This document shows positions 32,079 to 41,801 of a DNA stretch of 64,000 bases, piece by piece (within the stretch, counting starts at the first letter, position 1; every line of letters starts with the position of its first letter). The notes below the pieces were generated by a model. That model ran no database searches. It saw only the letters and a program-made list of their open reading frames with translations, and was not told the origin of the DNA. The translations under genes were made by a program, and so were the position numbers. The stretch comes from Breoghania corrubedonensis (GTDB lineage Bacteria > Pseudomonadota > Alphaproteobacteria > Rhizobiales > Stappiaceae), in assembly GCF_003053845.1 (NCBI RefSeq), contig NZ_QAYG01000001.1:998078-1062077 (forward strand), given 5' to 3'.

Positions 32079-33653
32079 ATGAACACGAATGCCGAGACCG
32101 GATCGGGTGTCGACCCACGCGCGCGCGATCCGGAAATCCCCCAACCGGCGGACATGCCGCCGCTTGTCGAAACCGTCGGGCTGACACGCGACTATCCCGG
32201 CATTCGCGCCCTCGACAACGTTTCGCTCGACCTGCGGGCGGGCGAGGTACACATCCTGTTTGGAGAAAACGGCGCCGGCAAATCGACCCTCATATCGATG
32301 CTTGCCGGCGCCAACCAGCCGACGTCCGGCGAAATCCGCTTCAATGGCCGCCATGTCGCGCTGAATTCCGTCCACGAGGCGCGTGCGCTTGGCATCAGTG
32401 CCGTCTTTCAGGAATTCTCGCTCATTCCGCAGATGACGGTGGCGGAGAACCTGTTTCTGGGCGCCGAGCATACGCGCCTGGGGCTCTTGCGGGCCAAGGA
32501 GCAGCGGGCGAAGGCGCAGGAGATCCTGAGCGGCCTCGATTTTCACATCGATCCCGACCGTACCGTCGATCACCTGACGCGGGCCGAACAGCAGATGGTC
32601 GAGATCGCCAAGGCCTTCCGCTCCGATCTCGCCGTCCTGATCCTCGACGAGCCGACCGCCTCGCTCACCAACCACGAGACGGACCAGCTCTTCAAGGTGA
32701 TCGAGACGCTGAAACAGCGCCGGGTCGCGATCCTCTACATCACCCATCGGATGGCCGAAATCCGAGAGATCGGAGACCGGATCACGGTGCTGCGCGACGG
32801 TCGCCATATCGACACGGTCGATGCCGGAACCACGTCGGAGGACGATCTGGTACGGCTGATGACCGGCCGGGTGGTCGGTCAGATATTTCCCGAAATCACC
32901 TTCACGCCGGGTGAAACGGTCTTGCAGGTGGACGACCTGCGCACCGGCGACGGCGGCGTCGACGGCGTTTCGCTGACGGCGCGCCGCGGCGAGATCGTCG
33001 GCATCGCCGGGCTGGTCGGCTCGGGCAAGTCCCGTTTCGGGCAGGCCTGTTTCGGGGCCACCGATCTCGCCTCAGGCACCATCGCCTTCAAGGGCGAACA
33101 GGTCGCCGGCGCCAGCACGCGCGCGATGCTCGACAAGGGGATGCTCTATCTGCCCGCCGACCGGCATACGGACGGGCTGATGCTGATGCGCTCCGCGCGC
33201 GAGAACATCACCCTTGCCGCGCTCGACGCGGCGCCCATTCGCAGGTCCCTGTTTCTCGACCGCAAGGCGGAAAACACCCTCGCCGACGGGCTGGCCGAGC
33301 GGCTCAATCTCTCGCCGCGCCGGCTCGAACGGCTGGCGGAGCACTTCTCCGGCGGCAATCAGCAAAAGCTGATGCTGGCCAGAAGCCTGACGCGTGACTT
33401 CGATCTCATCATCTTCGACGAACCGACCGTCGGCGTCGATGTCGGCACGCGGGCGGCGATCTACCGCTTTATCGCGGAGCTTTGCGCCAACGGCGCCGCC
33501 ATCATTCTGATCTCGTCGGACCTGCCCGAAATCCTGCACCTCACCAATCGCGCCTACGTCTTTTATCGCGGCCGGATCCAGGCGGAACTCGAAGGCGAGG
33601 CGATCACCGAGGCCAACGTCCTGTCCCACTTCTTCGAAAAGGAGGCTGCATGA
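32079..33653 (+). CDS. Ribose-type ABC transporter ATPase (two nucleotide-binding domains)
   Basis: A 524-residue RbsA/MglA-type ATPase. The first domain has Walker A GENGAGKST and Walker B LAVLILDEPTAS. The second has a reduced P-loop GLVGSGKSR, signature FSGGNQQKLMLARSL and Walker B LIIFDEPTVGVDVG. The ATG at 32079 follows the binding-protein stop by 28 bases. Its stop overlaps the permease start (ATGA). Confidence 0.92.
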   Translation: MNTNAETGSGVDPRARDPEIPQPADMPPLVETVGLTRDYPGIRALDNVSLDLRAGEVHILFGENGAGKSTLISMLAGANQPTSGEIRFNGRHVALNSVHEARALGISAVFQEFSLIPQMTVAENLFLGAEHTRLGLLRAKEQRAKAQEILSGLDFHIDPDRTVDHLTRAEQQMVEIAKAFRSDLAVLILDEPTASLTNHETDQLFKVIETLKQRRVAILYITHRMAEIREIGDRITVLRDGRHIDTVDAGTTSEDDLVRLMTGRVVGQIFPEITFTPGETVLQVDDLRTGDGGVDGVSLTARRGEIVGIAGLVGSGKSRFGQACFGATDLASGTIAFKGEQVAGASTRAMLDKGMLYLPADRHTDGLMLMRSARENITLAALDAAPIRRSLFLDRKAENTLADGLAERLNLSPRRLERLAEHFSGGNQQKLMLARSLTRDFDLIIFDEPTVGVDVGTRAAIYRFIAELCANGAAIILISSDLPEILHLTNRAYVFYRGRIQAELEGEAITEANVLSHFFEKEAA

Positions 33654-34681
33654 TGGGCAGTCCGGCTGAAGCCATGAAACCGAAGACGGGCGATCTCGCC
33701 GACCTGCCCAAGAAGCTCTTCGTCAAACTGGGCATCCTGCCCTTTCTGCTGGTGATCGCGATCATCGTCTTCGCGGCGATGTCGGACAACTTCCTGACCG
33801 TACGCAATCTGACCAACGTGCTGCGCCAGTCGGTCTATCTGACGATCGTCGCCATGGGCCAGATGTTCGCGCTGCTCACCGGCGGCTTCGATCTGTCGGT
33901 GGGAACGGTCGTCGCGCTCTCCTCCGTCGTCGGTGCCATGGTCATGGCCGGCACGTATGCCGCCATGCCGGACGTGGTGTGGCTGGCGATCGTGCTGGGG
34001 TGCCTGGCCGGCATCGTAGCCGGCGGGCTTGTCGGCGTGTGCAACGGCGTCGGCGTGGCCTTCTTCAATGTCTCGCCCTTCATGATGAGCCTGGGCATGA
34101 CCTCGGTCGGCTTCGGTGCCGCGCTTTTCCTCACCGGCGGCGTTCCGGTCTACGGCATGCCGCAGACCTTCGGCGATGTCTTCGGCTTCGGATCGCTGCT
34201 CGGCATCCACACGCCGATCTACGGCGCGCTCATCATCGCCGTGGTGCTCCACGTCGTTCTCTACCGCACTCCCTTCGGCCGTCATTTCTACGCCGTGGGC
34301 GGCAACATCAAGGCGGCGCGGCTGTCGGGCGTGAACACGCGCGCGACGCTGTTCTGGACCTACGTGATCTCGGCCGGCATGGCAGCTGTCGCCGGCATGC
34401 TGCTGGCCGCCCGGCTCGACACGGGGGAGGCCAATATCGGCACCTCTATGCCGCTGCAATCCATCGCGGCCTGCGTCATCGCCGGCGTCAGCCTGCGCGG
34501 CGGCGTCGGCCGGCTGGAGAACGTCATCCTCGGCGCGCTGTTCATCGGCCTCGTTGAAAACGGCATGAACCTCGCCCGCATCGAATCCTACCTGCAGACC
34601 GTCGTCTTGGGCCTGCTGCTGATCATCGCCGTCATCGCCGATCAGCTCAGGTTGAAATACGTCGCATCCTTGAAAGACTGA
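33650..34681 (+). CDS. Ribose-type ABC transporter permease
   Basis: A 343-residue RbsC-family membrane protein with about nine hydrophobic helices. Family segments are FLTVRNLTNVLRQ, LLTGGFDLSVG and GVSLRGGVGRLE. Two adjacent ATGs (33650 and 33653) are possible; GGAGG at 33641 fits either. It is coupled to the ATPase gene by a four-base overlap and ends 13 bases before pxpA. Confidence 0.92.
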   Translation: MMGSPAEAMKPKTGDLADLPKKLFVKLGILPFLLVIAIIVFAAMSDNFLTVRNLTNVLRQSVYLTIVAMGQMFALLTGGFDLSVGTVVALSSVVGAMVMAGTYAAMPDVVWLAIVLGCLAGIVAGGLVGVCNGVGVAFFNVSPFMMSLGMTSVGFGAALFLTGGVPVYGMPQTFGDVFGFGSLLGIHTPIYGALIIAVVLHVVLYRTPFGRHFYAVGGNIKAARLSGVNTRATLFWTYVISAGMAAVAGMLLAARLDTGEANIGTSMPLQSIAACVIAGVSLRGGVGRLENVILGALFIGLVENGMNLARIESYLQTVVLGLLLIIAVIADQLRLKYVASLKD

Positions 34682-34694
34682 GGAGCTTTGGCCA

Positions 34695-35426
34695 GTGGCT
34701 GTGAATATCAATTGTGACATGGGCGAAAGCTTCGGTCTTTACAGGATGGGCAACGATGAGGCCGTCATGCCTTTCATCACCGAGGCCAACGTGGCTTGCG
34801 GCTTTCATGGCTCCGATCCCAACCACATGCGCAAGACCGTGGAACTTGCCGCGCGCCACGGCGTCAGGATCGGCGCTCACGTGTCATTTCCCGATCTGGC
34901 CGGTTTCGGCCGGCGGGAAATGAAGATCGAGCGCGCGGAGATGGCCAATATCGTGACCTATCAGATCGGCGCCCTGAAAGGGTTTCTGGAGGCCGCCGGC
35001 GTGGCGCTCAATCACGTCAAGCCGCATGGGGCGCTCTATGGCGTCGCCGCGCGCGACGAGGCGATCGCCCATGCGATCTGCGATGCGGCGGAACCGTTCG
35101 GCGTGCCGGTTTTCGGATTGAGCGGGACGCTGCACGAGGAGATCTACACCGCGCGCGGGCTTGCGTTCCGATCCGAATTCTTCGCCGATCTCGATTACGA
35201 CGACGCCGGCCGGCTGATCATCACACGCGAGCACCCGGCACGCGCGGCGGAGGCGGTCGCGGCGCAAGCGCTGCGCGCCGTGCGCGACGGTATCGTGATC
35301 TCCACCGGCGGCAAGGAGATCCCGGTCCGGGCCGAGACCATCTGCATTCATTCCGATACCCCGAACATCGCCGAAATCGGCAAGACTGTCCGCTCCGCGC
35401 TGGCGGAGTACGTCGACCCCACCTGA
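34695..35426 (+). CDS. pxpA: LamB/YcsF family 5-oxoprolinase subunit A (PxpA)
   Basis: A 243-residue protein with the family signature INCDMGESFG at the N-terminus, then ANVACGFHGSDP and LNHVKPHGALY. PxpA works with PxpB and PxpC in ATP-dependent cleavage of 5-oxoproline. The GTG start has AGGAG 9 bases upstream. Here it is the first of five carboxylase-type genes, so the real substrate may differ from 5-oxoproline. Confidence 0.92.
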   Translation: MAVNINCDMGESFGLYRMGNDEAVMPFITEANVACGFHGSDPNHMRKTVELAARHGVRIGAHVSFPDLAGFGRREMKIERAEMANIVTYQIGALKGFLEAAGVALNHVKPHGALYGVAARDEAIAHAICDAAEPFGVPVFGLSGTLHEEIYTARGLAFRSEFFADLDYDDAGRLIITREHPARAAEAVAAQALRAVRDGIVISTGGKEIPVRAETICIHSDTPNIAEIGKTVRSALAEYVDPT

Positions 35427-35468
35427 CCCCCTGCAATCCCGACTGGCTGCAACACAAGGAGAAGAGCA

Positions 35469-35711
35469 ATGTCCACGTGCGAAATCAGGGCGAAGATCCC
35501 GGGCGTATTCTACCGCAAGCCGGCCCCCGACCAGCCCAACTACAAGAACCCGGGCGACCCGGTCGTCGAGGGCGACGTGCTGGGTCTCATCGAGGTGATG
35601 AAGAGCTTCCAGGAAGTGACCTGCGAGGCCACGGGCACGCTGGGCGAATTCCAGGTGGAGGATGCGGAGGCGATCATGGCCGGCCAGGTGCTGGTCGTGG
35701 TGGAAGGCTGA
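35469..35711 (+). CDS. Biotin carboxyl carrier domain protein (AccB-like, short)
   Basis: An 80-residue stand-alone biotinyl domain. The biotin attachment motif reads EVMKS with Lys45, where AccB usually has AMKM/EAMK. It lacks the N-terminal region of AccB. It is placed between pxpA and the biotin carboxylase gene, which fits a dedicated biotin carrier for the PxpB/PxpC carboxyltransferase. Confidence 0.9.
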   Translation: MSTCEIRAKIPGVFYRKPAPDQPNYKNPGDPVVEGDVLGLIEVMKSFQEVTCEATGTLGEFQVEDAEAIMAGQVLVVVEG

Positions 35712-35722
35712 CAGGCAGACCA

Positions 35723-37111
35723 ATGACAATCAAGAAACTGCTCATCGCCAACCGAGGGGAGATCGCGGTACGGATCATCCGCGCCGCGCGCGAGCTGGGC
35801 ATCCGGACGGTTCAGGTCCATTCCACCGCCGATGCCGGATCTCTGGCCGTCCAGATGGCCGACGAGGCGGTCGAGATCGGACCGCCGTCGGCCGCCAAAT
35901 CCTATCTGAACATCGACGCCGTACTGCAGGCCGCGCGCGAAAGCGGTGCCGACGCGATCCATCCAGGCTATGGCTTTCTGGCCGAAAACGCCGATTTCGC
36001 CGACGCGGTGGCGGCAGCCGGACTGATCTTTGTCGGTCCCGACGGCGACACCATCCGCCGCATGGGCGACAAGACCGCGGCCATCGCCACAGCGCAAGCG
36101 GCCGGCGTGCCGACCATTCCCGGCAGCGGCGGGCTCATCGGTGACCTTGGTGAGGCGGCCGAAATCGCGGCAGGAATCGGCTTTCCGGTGATGATCAAGG
36201 CGACGGCCGGTGGTGGCGGTCGCGGCATCCGCATCGCTCATGACGCGGCCGAATTCGCCGCGCTGGCGCCGCAGGCGGAGCGGGAGGCGAAAGCGGCCTT
36301 TGGCGATGGCGGGCTCTATCTGGAAAAGATGATCGCCAAGGCACGGCATATCGAGGTTCAGATCCTGGGCGATGGCGAGACCTTCCTCCATTGCTACGAG
36401 CGCGAGTGCTCGCTCCAGCGCCAGCGCCAGAAGGTGTGGGAAGAGGCTCCCTCGGCGGCGCTGTCGCCGCATGTTCGCGCGGACCTGTGCGCCTCCGCCG
36501 TCGCCCTTGCCGCCGCCGTCGGCTATCGCGGGGCGGGAACGGTCGAATATCTCTATGACGATGAAACCGGCGCGTTCTTCTTCATCGAGATGAACACCCG
36601 CATCCAGGTCGAGCACCCGGTCACCGAGGCCGTTCTGGGCATCGATCTGCTGGCGGAGATGATCAAGGTGGCCGGCGGCGAGCCGTTGTCGCTCAGGCAG
36701 GAGGACCTCGTCATCCGCGGCCACGCGATCGAGGTACGCATCAACGCCGAGGATCCGGCGAACGGCTTCATGCCCTCCCCCGGCACCGTCAGCGAGCTTC
36801 ACATCCCCGGCGGGCCGGGCGTGCGCTTCGATCACATGCTGTTTGCCGGATACCAGATCCCGCCCTTTTACGACTCGCTGCTGGGCAAGCTGGTCGTCAC
36901 CGCCGAGACCCGCGAAAAGGCCATTATCCGCCTCAGGCGCGCTCTCGGCGAATTGAGCCTGGGCGATCAGGTGAAGACCACCGCGCCGCTGTTCGACGCT
37001 CTTGCGCGCGACGACGACGTTCTGGCGGGCGCCTTTCACACCAAATGGCTTGAACCCTGGCTGGAAGCCAATTGCCACACACTCACGAGACAGGACGGCG
37101 AGGCATGCTGA
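35723..37111 (+). CDS. Biotin carboxylase subunit (AccC-like)
   Basis: A 462-residue ATP-grasp enzyme that carboxylates biotin with bicarbonate. Seen are KKLLIANRGEIAVRIIRA, HPGYGFLAENADFA, the glycine-rich ATP loop KATAGGGGRGIR, ERECSLQRQRQK, EMNTRIQVEHPVTE and GHAIEVRINAEDP. The start follows the carrier gene by 11 bases; the stop overlaps pxpB. The chromosome should hold a separate accC for fatty acid synthesis, so this copy is probably dedicated to the local pathway. Confidence 0.93.
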   Translation: MTIKKLLIANRGEIAVRIIRAARELGIRTVQVHSTADAGSLAVQMADEAVEIGPPSAAKSYLNIDAVLQAARESGADAIHPGYGFLAENADFADAVAAAGLIFVGPDGDTIRRMGDKTAAIATAQAAGVPTIPGSGGLIGDLGEAAEIAAGIGFPVMIKATAGGGGRGIRIAHDAAEFAALAPQAEREAKAAFGDGGLYLEKMIAKARHIEVQILGDGETFLHCYERECSLQRQRQKVWEEAPSAALSPHVRADLCASAVALAAAVGYRGAGTVEYLYDDETGAFFFIEMNTRIQVEHPVTEAVLGIDLLAEMIKVAGGEPLSLRQEDLVIRGHAIEVRINAEDPANGFMPSPGTVSELHIPGGPGVRFDHMLFAGYQIPPFYDSLLGKLVVTAETREKAIIRLRRALGELSLGDQVKTTAPLFDALARDDDVLAGAFHTKWLEPWLEANCHTLTRQDGEAC

Positions 37112-37983
37112 ATTCCCGGTACTCCTTCGGTGGCGACGAACACATCTTCGTCGAGGTCAGCGAAGAAATGTCGCTCGAGGCCTTCTTCAAGGCCCTCTCC
37201 ATGACGAACGCGGTGCGCGAGGCCTCGATCAAGGGGGTCACGGAGATCTGCCCCGCCAACGCCTCCTTCCAGATCAAGTTCGATCCGGACCTGATCCATC
37301 CCGACGATCTGATGAGCGAGCTGAAGCGGATGGAGGAGGAGGCCGGGCGGGCCAGTCCGGTGCTCAACACCCGCATCATAGAGATCCCGGTCTATTACCA
37401 GGACCCCTGGACCCACGAGACCCTGATGCGGTTTCGCGAACGCCACCAGGACCCGAGTTCGAGCGATATCGACTACGCCGCGCGCATCAACGGGTTCGCG
37501 TCGGTCGACGAATTCATCGCGGCGCATTCCGGCCAGCCCTGGTTCGTCTCCATGGTCGGCTTCGTCTCCGGCTTGCCGTTTCTCTACCAGATGGTCGACC
37601 GTCCGCATCAGATCCAGGTGCCGAAATACCTGCGCCCGCGCACCGACACGCCGAAGCTGACGGTGGGCTATGGCGGCTGTTTTTCCTGCATCTACTCGGT
37701 GCGCGGCGCCGGCGGCTATCAGATGTTCGGCATCACCCCCATGCCGATCTACGACCCGACGCAGCAAACCGGCTACCTGAAGGACTTCATGGTCTTCTTC
37801 AAACCCGGCGACATCGTCAAATGGAAGCCGATCGACCGCGCCGAATACGATCGCTGCGTCGCGGCGGTCGAGGCCAACACATTCGCGCCCCGGATCCGGG
37901 AGGTCGAGTTCTCCCTCGACGCCTTCAACGCCGATATCGAAGGTACCAACGCCAAGCTGCTGGAGGCCCTCAATGCCGATTGA
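37105..37983 (+). CDS. pxpB: Carboxyltransferase / 5-oxoprolinase subunit B (PxpB, AHS1 domain)
   Basis: A 292-residue AHS1/KipI-like protein (VGYGGCFSCIYSVRGAGGYQ-type region and PMPIYDPTQQ). With AHS2 it forms the urea-carboxylase-like carboxyltransferase or oxoprolinase core. GAGG lies 5 bases before the ATG. It overlaps the biotin carboxylase gene by seven bases and pxpC by eleven. Confidence 0.9.
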   Translation: MLNSRYSFGGDEHIFVEVSEEMSLEAFFKALSMTNAVREASIKGVTEICPANASFQIKFDPDLIHPDDLMSELKRMEEEAGRASPVLNTRIIEIPVYYQDPWTHETLMRFRERHQDPSSSDIDYAARINGFASVDEFIAAHSGQPWFVSMVGFVSGLPFLYQMVDRPHQIQVPKYLRPRTDTPKLTVGYGGCFSCIYSVRGAGGYQMFGITPMPIYDPTQQTGYLKDFMVFFKPGDIVKWKPIDRAEYDRCVAAVEANTFAPRIREVEFSLDAFNADIEGTNAKLLEALNAD

Positions 37984-38947
37984 TGTCAGGAAGACCGGTC
38001 TCGCCACGACGGTGCAGGACCTCGGCCGCCCCGGATATTACCACCTGGGCATTCCCATGGGCGGCGCCATGGACCGCTTCGCGCTCAGATGCGCCAACCT
38101 GCTTGTCGGCAACGACGAGGGCGCGGCCTGTCTGGAAACGGTATTCATGGGCCCGGAGCTGACGTTCACCGAGGACACCCTGATTGCGGTGACGGGTGCT
38201 GAATTGCCGCCAAAGATCGACGGCGAGATCCGGGAGACCTGGACGGCTCTGGCGGTCAAGGCGGGTCAGACACTGTCCTTCGATTATCTGCGCGCCGGCG
38301 CACGCGCCTACATCGCCTTTGCCGGCGGCATCGATACGCCGCCGATGCTGGGAAGCCGCTCGACCTACGCCATCGGCGGGCTCGGCGGCATCGATGGTCG
38401 CGCCGTACAGGCCGGCGACGTGCTGCCCCTGGGAACGCCTGCGCGGCCGGTGGCCGAGGGGCGGACGCTTGCCGAAAGGCTGCGTCGACTGCCCGGAAAT
38501 CCGGCCGAACTGCGCGTGCTGCCGGGCCTTTACTGGCACCGCATCACCGAGGCGTCGGGCGAGCGCTTCTTCGCGGAAACCTGGAAAGTCGCGCTGGAGG
38601 CCGACCGCATGGGCTATCGCTTCCAGGGCGGCACGCCGATGGAATTCGTCGATCGCGAACCGCCGTTTGGCGCCGGTTCCGATCCCTCCAACATCACCGA
38701 TGCCTGCTATCCCTACGGCTCGATCCAGATCCCCAGCGGCACGGAACCGATCATCCTTCACCGCGATGCGGTTTCCGGCGGCGGCTATTTCATGATCGGG
38801 ACGGTGATTTCGGCGGATATGGATCTGATCGGCCAGCTTCAGCCACAGACGCCGACCCGCTTCGTCAAGGTCAACATGCACACCGCGCTGGCGGCGCGGC
38901 GCGAAAGGGCCAGCCAGCTCGCCGCCATGCGCGAGGCGCTGGGTTGA
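37973..38947 (+). CDS. pxpC: Carboxyltransferase / 5-oxoprolinase subunit C (PxpC, AHS2 domain)
   Basis: A 324-residue AHS2 protein. Typical segments are TTVQDLGRPGYYHLGIP and GGAMDRFALRCANLLVGN near the N-terminus, YIAFAGGI in the middle and SNITDACYPYGSIQIP later. It is the partner of PxpB and the last gene of the ABC-Pxp operon. Confidence 0.92.
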   Translation: MPIDVRKTGLATTVQDLGRPGYYHLGIPMGGAMDRFALRCANLLVGNDEGAACLETVFMGPELTFTEDTLIAVTGAELPPKIDGEIRETWTALAVKAGQTLSFDYLRAGARAYIAFAGGIDTPPMLGSRSTYAIGGLGGIDGRAVQAGDVLPLGTPARPVAEGRTLAERLRRLPGNPAELRVLPGLYWHRITEASGERFFAETWKVALEADRMGYRFQGGTPMEFVDREPPFGAGSDPSNITDACYPYGSIQIPSGTEPIILHRDAVSGGGYFMIGTVISADMDLIGQLQPQTPTRFVKVNMHTALAARRERASQLAAMREALG

Positions 38948-39333
38948 GGGCGGAGGCTTCCCGATGACCTGGAACCGCCTCTCACTTTGAGGGCGGAGCA
39001 GACAGGTCCGCGTTTCTCGCCGGCGCTCACTTGCCTTGCGAAAGGACAGGAGGGCAGCACGGGGCGATCCCCCGGAAATCGGGGAGATTCGCGGACCTGG
39101 TTTCACGAATGCGGACGACTACGATCTGCCGGGTTAACGCGCGCGCCACCCCGGGTTTGCCTGCGCGGTGCGGGCGGAGGCACTGAAGCGCGGTCTCATC
39201 CTCTTGACCCGCGGCATTTTGGGCAATGTCATCCGCGTCCCGACGTCGCCGGTCGCGACGACGGGCGAGGGAGCGCCGGGCTCAGCGTATAGCTGCGCGC
39301 CGTCCCCCTGCCCCATAACTGTGGAAGCCGGCC
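38948..39333. other. Intergenic region between convergent genes, no gene seen
   Basis: About 390 bases between pxpC (plus) and the phosphomannomutase gene (minus). A short stem (TCCCC and GGGGA at about 39069-39085) is too weak to call a terminator. Short open frames have no ribosome-binding sites or recognisable content. Confidence 0.5.
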
Positions 39334-40833
39334 TCAGATCGACTGGTTGTAGTCGCCGACTTCCTCGTTCTCGCGCAGCACCGTATCGACGATCTTGAAC
39401 ATGGCGCGCATGCGCGCCTCGGAGACCGGACTTTCCACCACCACGACGAGTTCCGGCTTGTTGGACGAGGCCCGCACCAGACCCCAGGTGCCGTCCTCGG
39501 CCACCACGCGGACGCCGTTCACCGTGATAAGGTCGACGATCGGCTGGCCGTCGATCTTTTCGCCCTTCTCCTGCATGGACTTGAAGCGCGCGACGACCTT
39601 GTCCACCACATCGTACTTCTTCTCGTCGTCGCAATGGGGCGACATGGTCGGCGTGCCCCAGGTCTTGGGGAGGTCGTTTCGGAGATCCGCCATCGACTTG
39701 TCCGGATTGCGGTCGAGCATGTCGAGGATGGCGAATGCCGAGACGAAGCCGTCGTCGTAGCCCCGCCCGATCGGCGCGTTGAAGAAGTAATGGCCGGATT
39801 TCTCGAAGCCGACCATGGCGTTCAGTTCGTTCACCCGCCGCTTGATGTAGGAATGGCCGGTCTTCCAGTAGTCGGTCTTCGCGCCGTTCGCGATCAGGAC
39901 CGGGTCGGTCAGGAACAGGCCGGTCGACTTCACGTCGACGACGAACTGTGCGCCGGGATTGAGCCGGGAGATGTCGCGCGCCAGCATGACGCCAACCTTG
40001 TCGGCGAAGATCTCCTCGCCGGTATTGTCGACCACGCCGCAGCGATCACCGTCGCCGTCGAAGCCGAGGCCAACGGCGGCGCCGGTCTCGCGCACCATCT
40101 CGGCGATGGCGTGCAGCATTTTCATGTCTTCCGGGTTCGGATTGTAACGCGGGAAGGAATGGTCGAGCTCGCAGTCGAGCGGCACCACATCCGCGCCGAT
40201 GGCGGACAGGATACGCTCGGCGAAGGCACCAGCCGTGCCGTTGCCGCAGGCCGCCACCACCTTGATCGGGTGCTTCAGTTTCGGCCGGTTGGTGAGGTCC
40301 GCGATGTAGCGCTCGGGGAAATTCTCGACGAAGCAGTAGCTGCCGCCCCCCTTCAGATCGAAGGCGGCTTCCAGCACGATCTCCTTCAGCCGGCCCATCT
40401 CATCGGGGCCGAAAGTCAGCGGGCGCGCGGCGCCCATCTTGACCCCGGTCCAGCCGTTGTCGTTGTGCGATGCGGTGACCATGGCGACAGCGGGAACGTC
40501 CAGCTCGAATTGGCCGAAATAGGTCATCGGCGTGGTGCAGAGGCCGATGTCATGCACCTTGACGCCGGCCGCCATCAGGCCGGTGACGAGCGCCATCTTG
40601 ATGGAGGCGGAGTAGGAGCGGAAATCGTGGCCGGTCACGATCTCCGGCTTCACGCCCATCTCGTGGAGCAGCGTGCCCAGGCCCATGCCCAGGGCCTGCA
40701 CCCCCATGAGGTTGATTTCCTTCTCGAACAGCCAGCGCGCGTCATATTCGCGAAAGCCGGTCGCCTTGACCATCGGCGAGGATTCGTAGGCGTAGGTGTT
40801 GGGCGTCAGCGTTGCGGCCGGCTTGGGAAACAT
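39334..40833 (-). CDS. Phosphomannomutase/phosphoglucomutase
   Basis: A 499-residue alpha-D-phosphohexomutase that interconverts hexose 1- and 6-phosphates for polysaccharide or LPS precursors. The active-site phosphoserine loop is VTASHNDNGWTG (Ser122), the magnesium loop is GFDGDGDRCGVVD, and the sugar-binding and phosphate regions (GFEKSGHYFF, VRASSNKPELVV) are intact. AGGAG precedes the ATG. It stands alone between the Pxp operon and the protease gene. Confidence 0.92.
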   Translation of the reverse strand: MFPKPAATLTPNTYAYESSPMVKATGFREYDARWLFEKEINLMGVQALGMGLGTLLHEMGVKPEIVTGHDFRSYSASIKMALVTGLMAAGVKVHDIGLCTTPMTYFGQFELDVPAVAMVTASHNDNGWTGVKMGAARPLTFGPDEMGRLKEIVLEAAFDLKGGGSYCFVENFPERYIADLTNRPKLKHPIKVVAACGNGTAGAFAERILSAIGADVVPLDCELDHSFPRYNPNPEDMKMLHAIAEMVRETGAAVGLGFDGDGDRCGVVDNTGEEIFADKVGVMLARDISRLNPGAQFVVDVKSTGLFLTDPVLIANGAKTDYWKTGHSYIKRRVNELNAMVGFEKSGHYFFNAPIGRGYDDGFVSAFAILDMLDRNPDKSMADLRNDLPKTWGTPTMSPHCDDEKKYDVVDKVVARFKSMQEKGEKIDGQPIVDLITVNGVRVVAEDGTWGLVRASSNKPELVVVVESPVSEARMRAMFKIVDTVLRENEEVGDYNQSI

Positions 40834-41000
40834 GGAGGCTCCTGAAATCGCTCAATGCGTCTTTGACGAACGGTATAGGATGGTGCTGCGACCAAAGGAA
40901 GGCGGCGCAGGCACCGACTGTGCTGAAACGAAGAATACCGCCATTGGTTCCGCAAACGAGACAGAGTCCCCGCCGGGGCGCAGATCGCGGGCAACGTGGA

Positions 41001-41534
41001 TTATTGCTGCATCACCAGTTCGCCACCACGCATCTCCACGTTCTTCAACTGGCGCAGGAAACTCATGCCGAGCAGCGCGGAGGAAAGGGCGCCGCGCGGG
41101 GCGATGAGCGCGGGGACGTCATAGACGCGGATGGTGTCGATGCGCACTTCACGGAGCGTTACGGGTGCGCTCTTCTGGATGCCGTTGGCGGTGGATATCT
41201 CGACCGTGAATTCGGAGTTTCCGGGCCGCAACCCGAGCCGCGCAGCCTCCTCGTAGGGAAGCGCGACGGCCGTGGCGCCGGTGTCGACGATCACGTCGAT
41301 GAAGCGGTTGTTGATGCGCGCGACGGCGGCGAAGTGGCCGTTGTCACCGGCATCGAGCACCACCGTTCCATACCCGGAGGGCCGGTAGGCCGGCTTTGCG
41401 GCGACCTTTGCGGGTTCCTCCGTTTGCGGCAGCGCATCGACGCCCCATTGCACGAGCGTCGGCCCGGCCAGAGCCGCCGCTATGATCAGTACCAGAACAA
41501 GGACAAAACGTTGCATCGCCCCAAAACCCGTCAT
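41001..41534 (-). CDS. Retropepsin-like aspartic protease, membrane-anchored
   Basis: A 177-residue protein with one N-terminal transmembrane helix (about residues 9-30) and a clan AA domain carrying the catalytic DTGATAV (Asp84). This is the TIGR02281-type bacterial retropepsin-like family, which would act as a dimer in the periplasm. An alternative ATG at 41516 gives a protein six residues shorter; neither start has a clear ribosome-binding site. It is divergent from the CAP-domain gene. Confidence 0.85.
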   Translation of the reverse strand: MTGFGAMQRFVLVLVLIIAAALAGPTLVQWGVDALPQTEEPAKVAAKPAYRPSGYGTVVLDAGDNGHFAAVARINNRFIDVIVDTGATAVALPYEEAARLGLRPGNSEFTVEISTANGIQKSAPVTLREVRIDTIRVYDVPALIAPRGALSSALLGMSFLRQLKNVEMRGGELVMQQ

Positions 41535-41801
41535 TTTCCGCAGACGCGTTGTGCCACGACGAGCGTTAGCGGGGCGTGAAAAGCGACAAGGGGGCAAGCA
41601 TCGTGGTTAGCGGTGCATTAACGCGGCATATGCATGCTCGACCGGTTCGCTCTACGCCGGTTCGCCCACGATCGCGCAAGGGGCCATCCTTATCTGATTG
41701 AGATTGTCCATGATGGCCGTTTTGCCTGAAAATCGCCGCCTTGGCGCGGTCTGGCTTTTGCCCAGCCCTGATCTTCCCGCGTTGCTGTGGAGCCTGCCTT
41801 G

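Noticed and set aside
34695-38947. Urea carboxylase/allophanate hydrolase
   Set aside because: AHS1 and AHS2 domains occur there too, but here they are separate genes with PxpA and no amidase gene.
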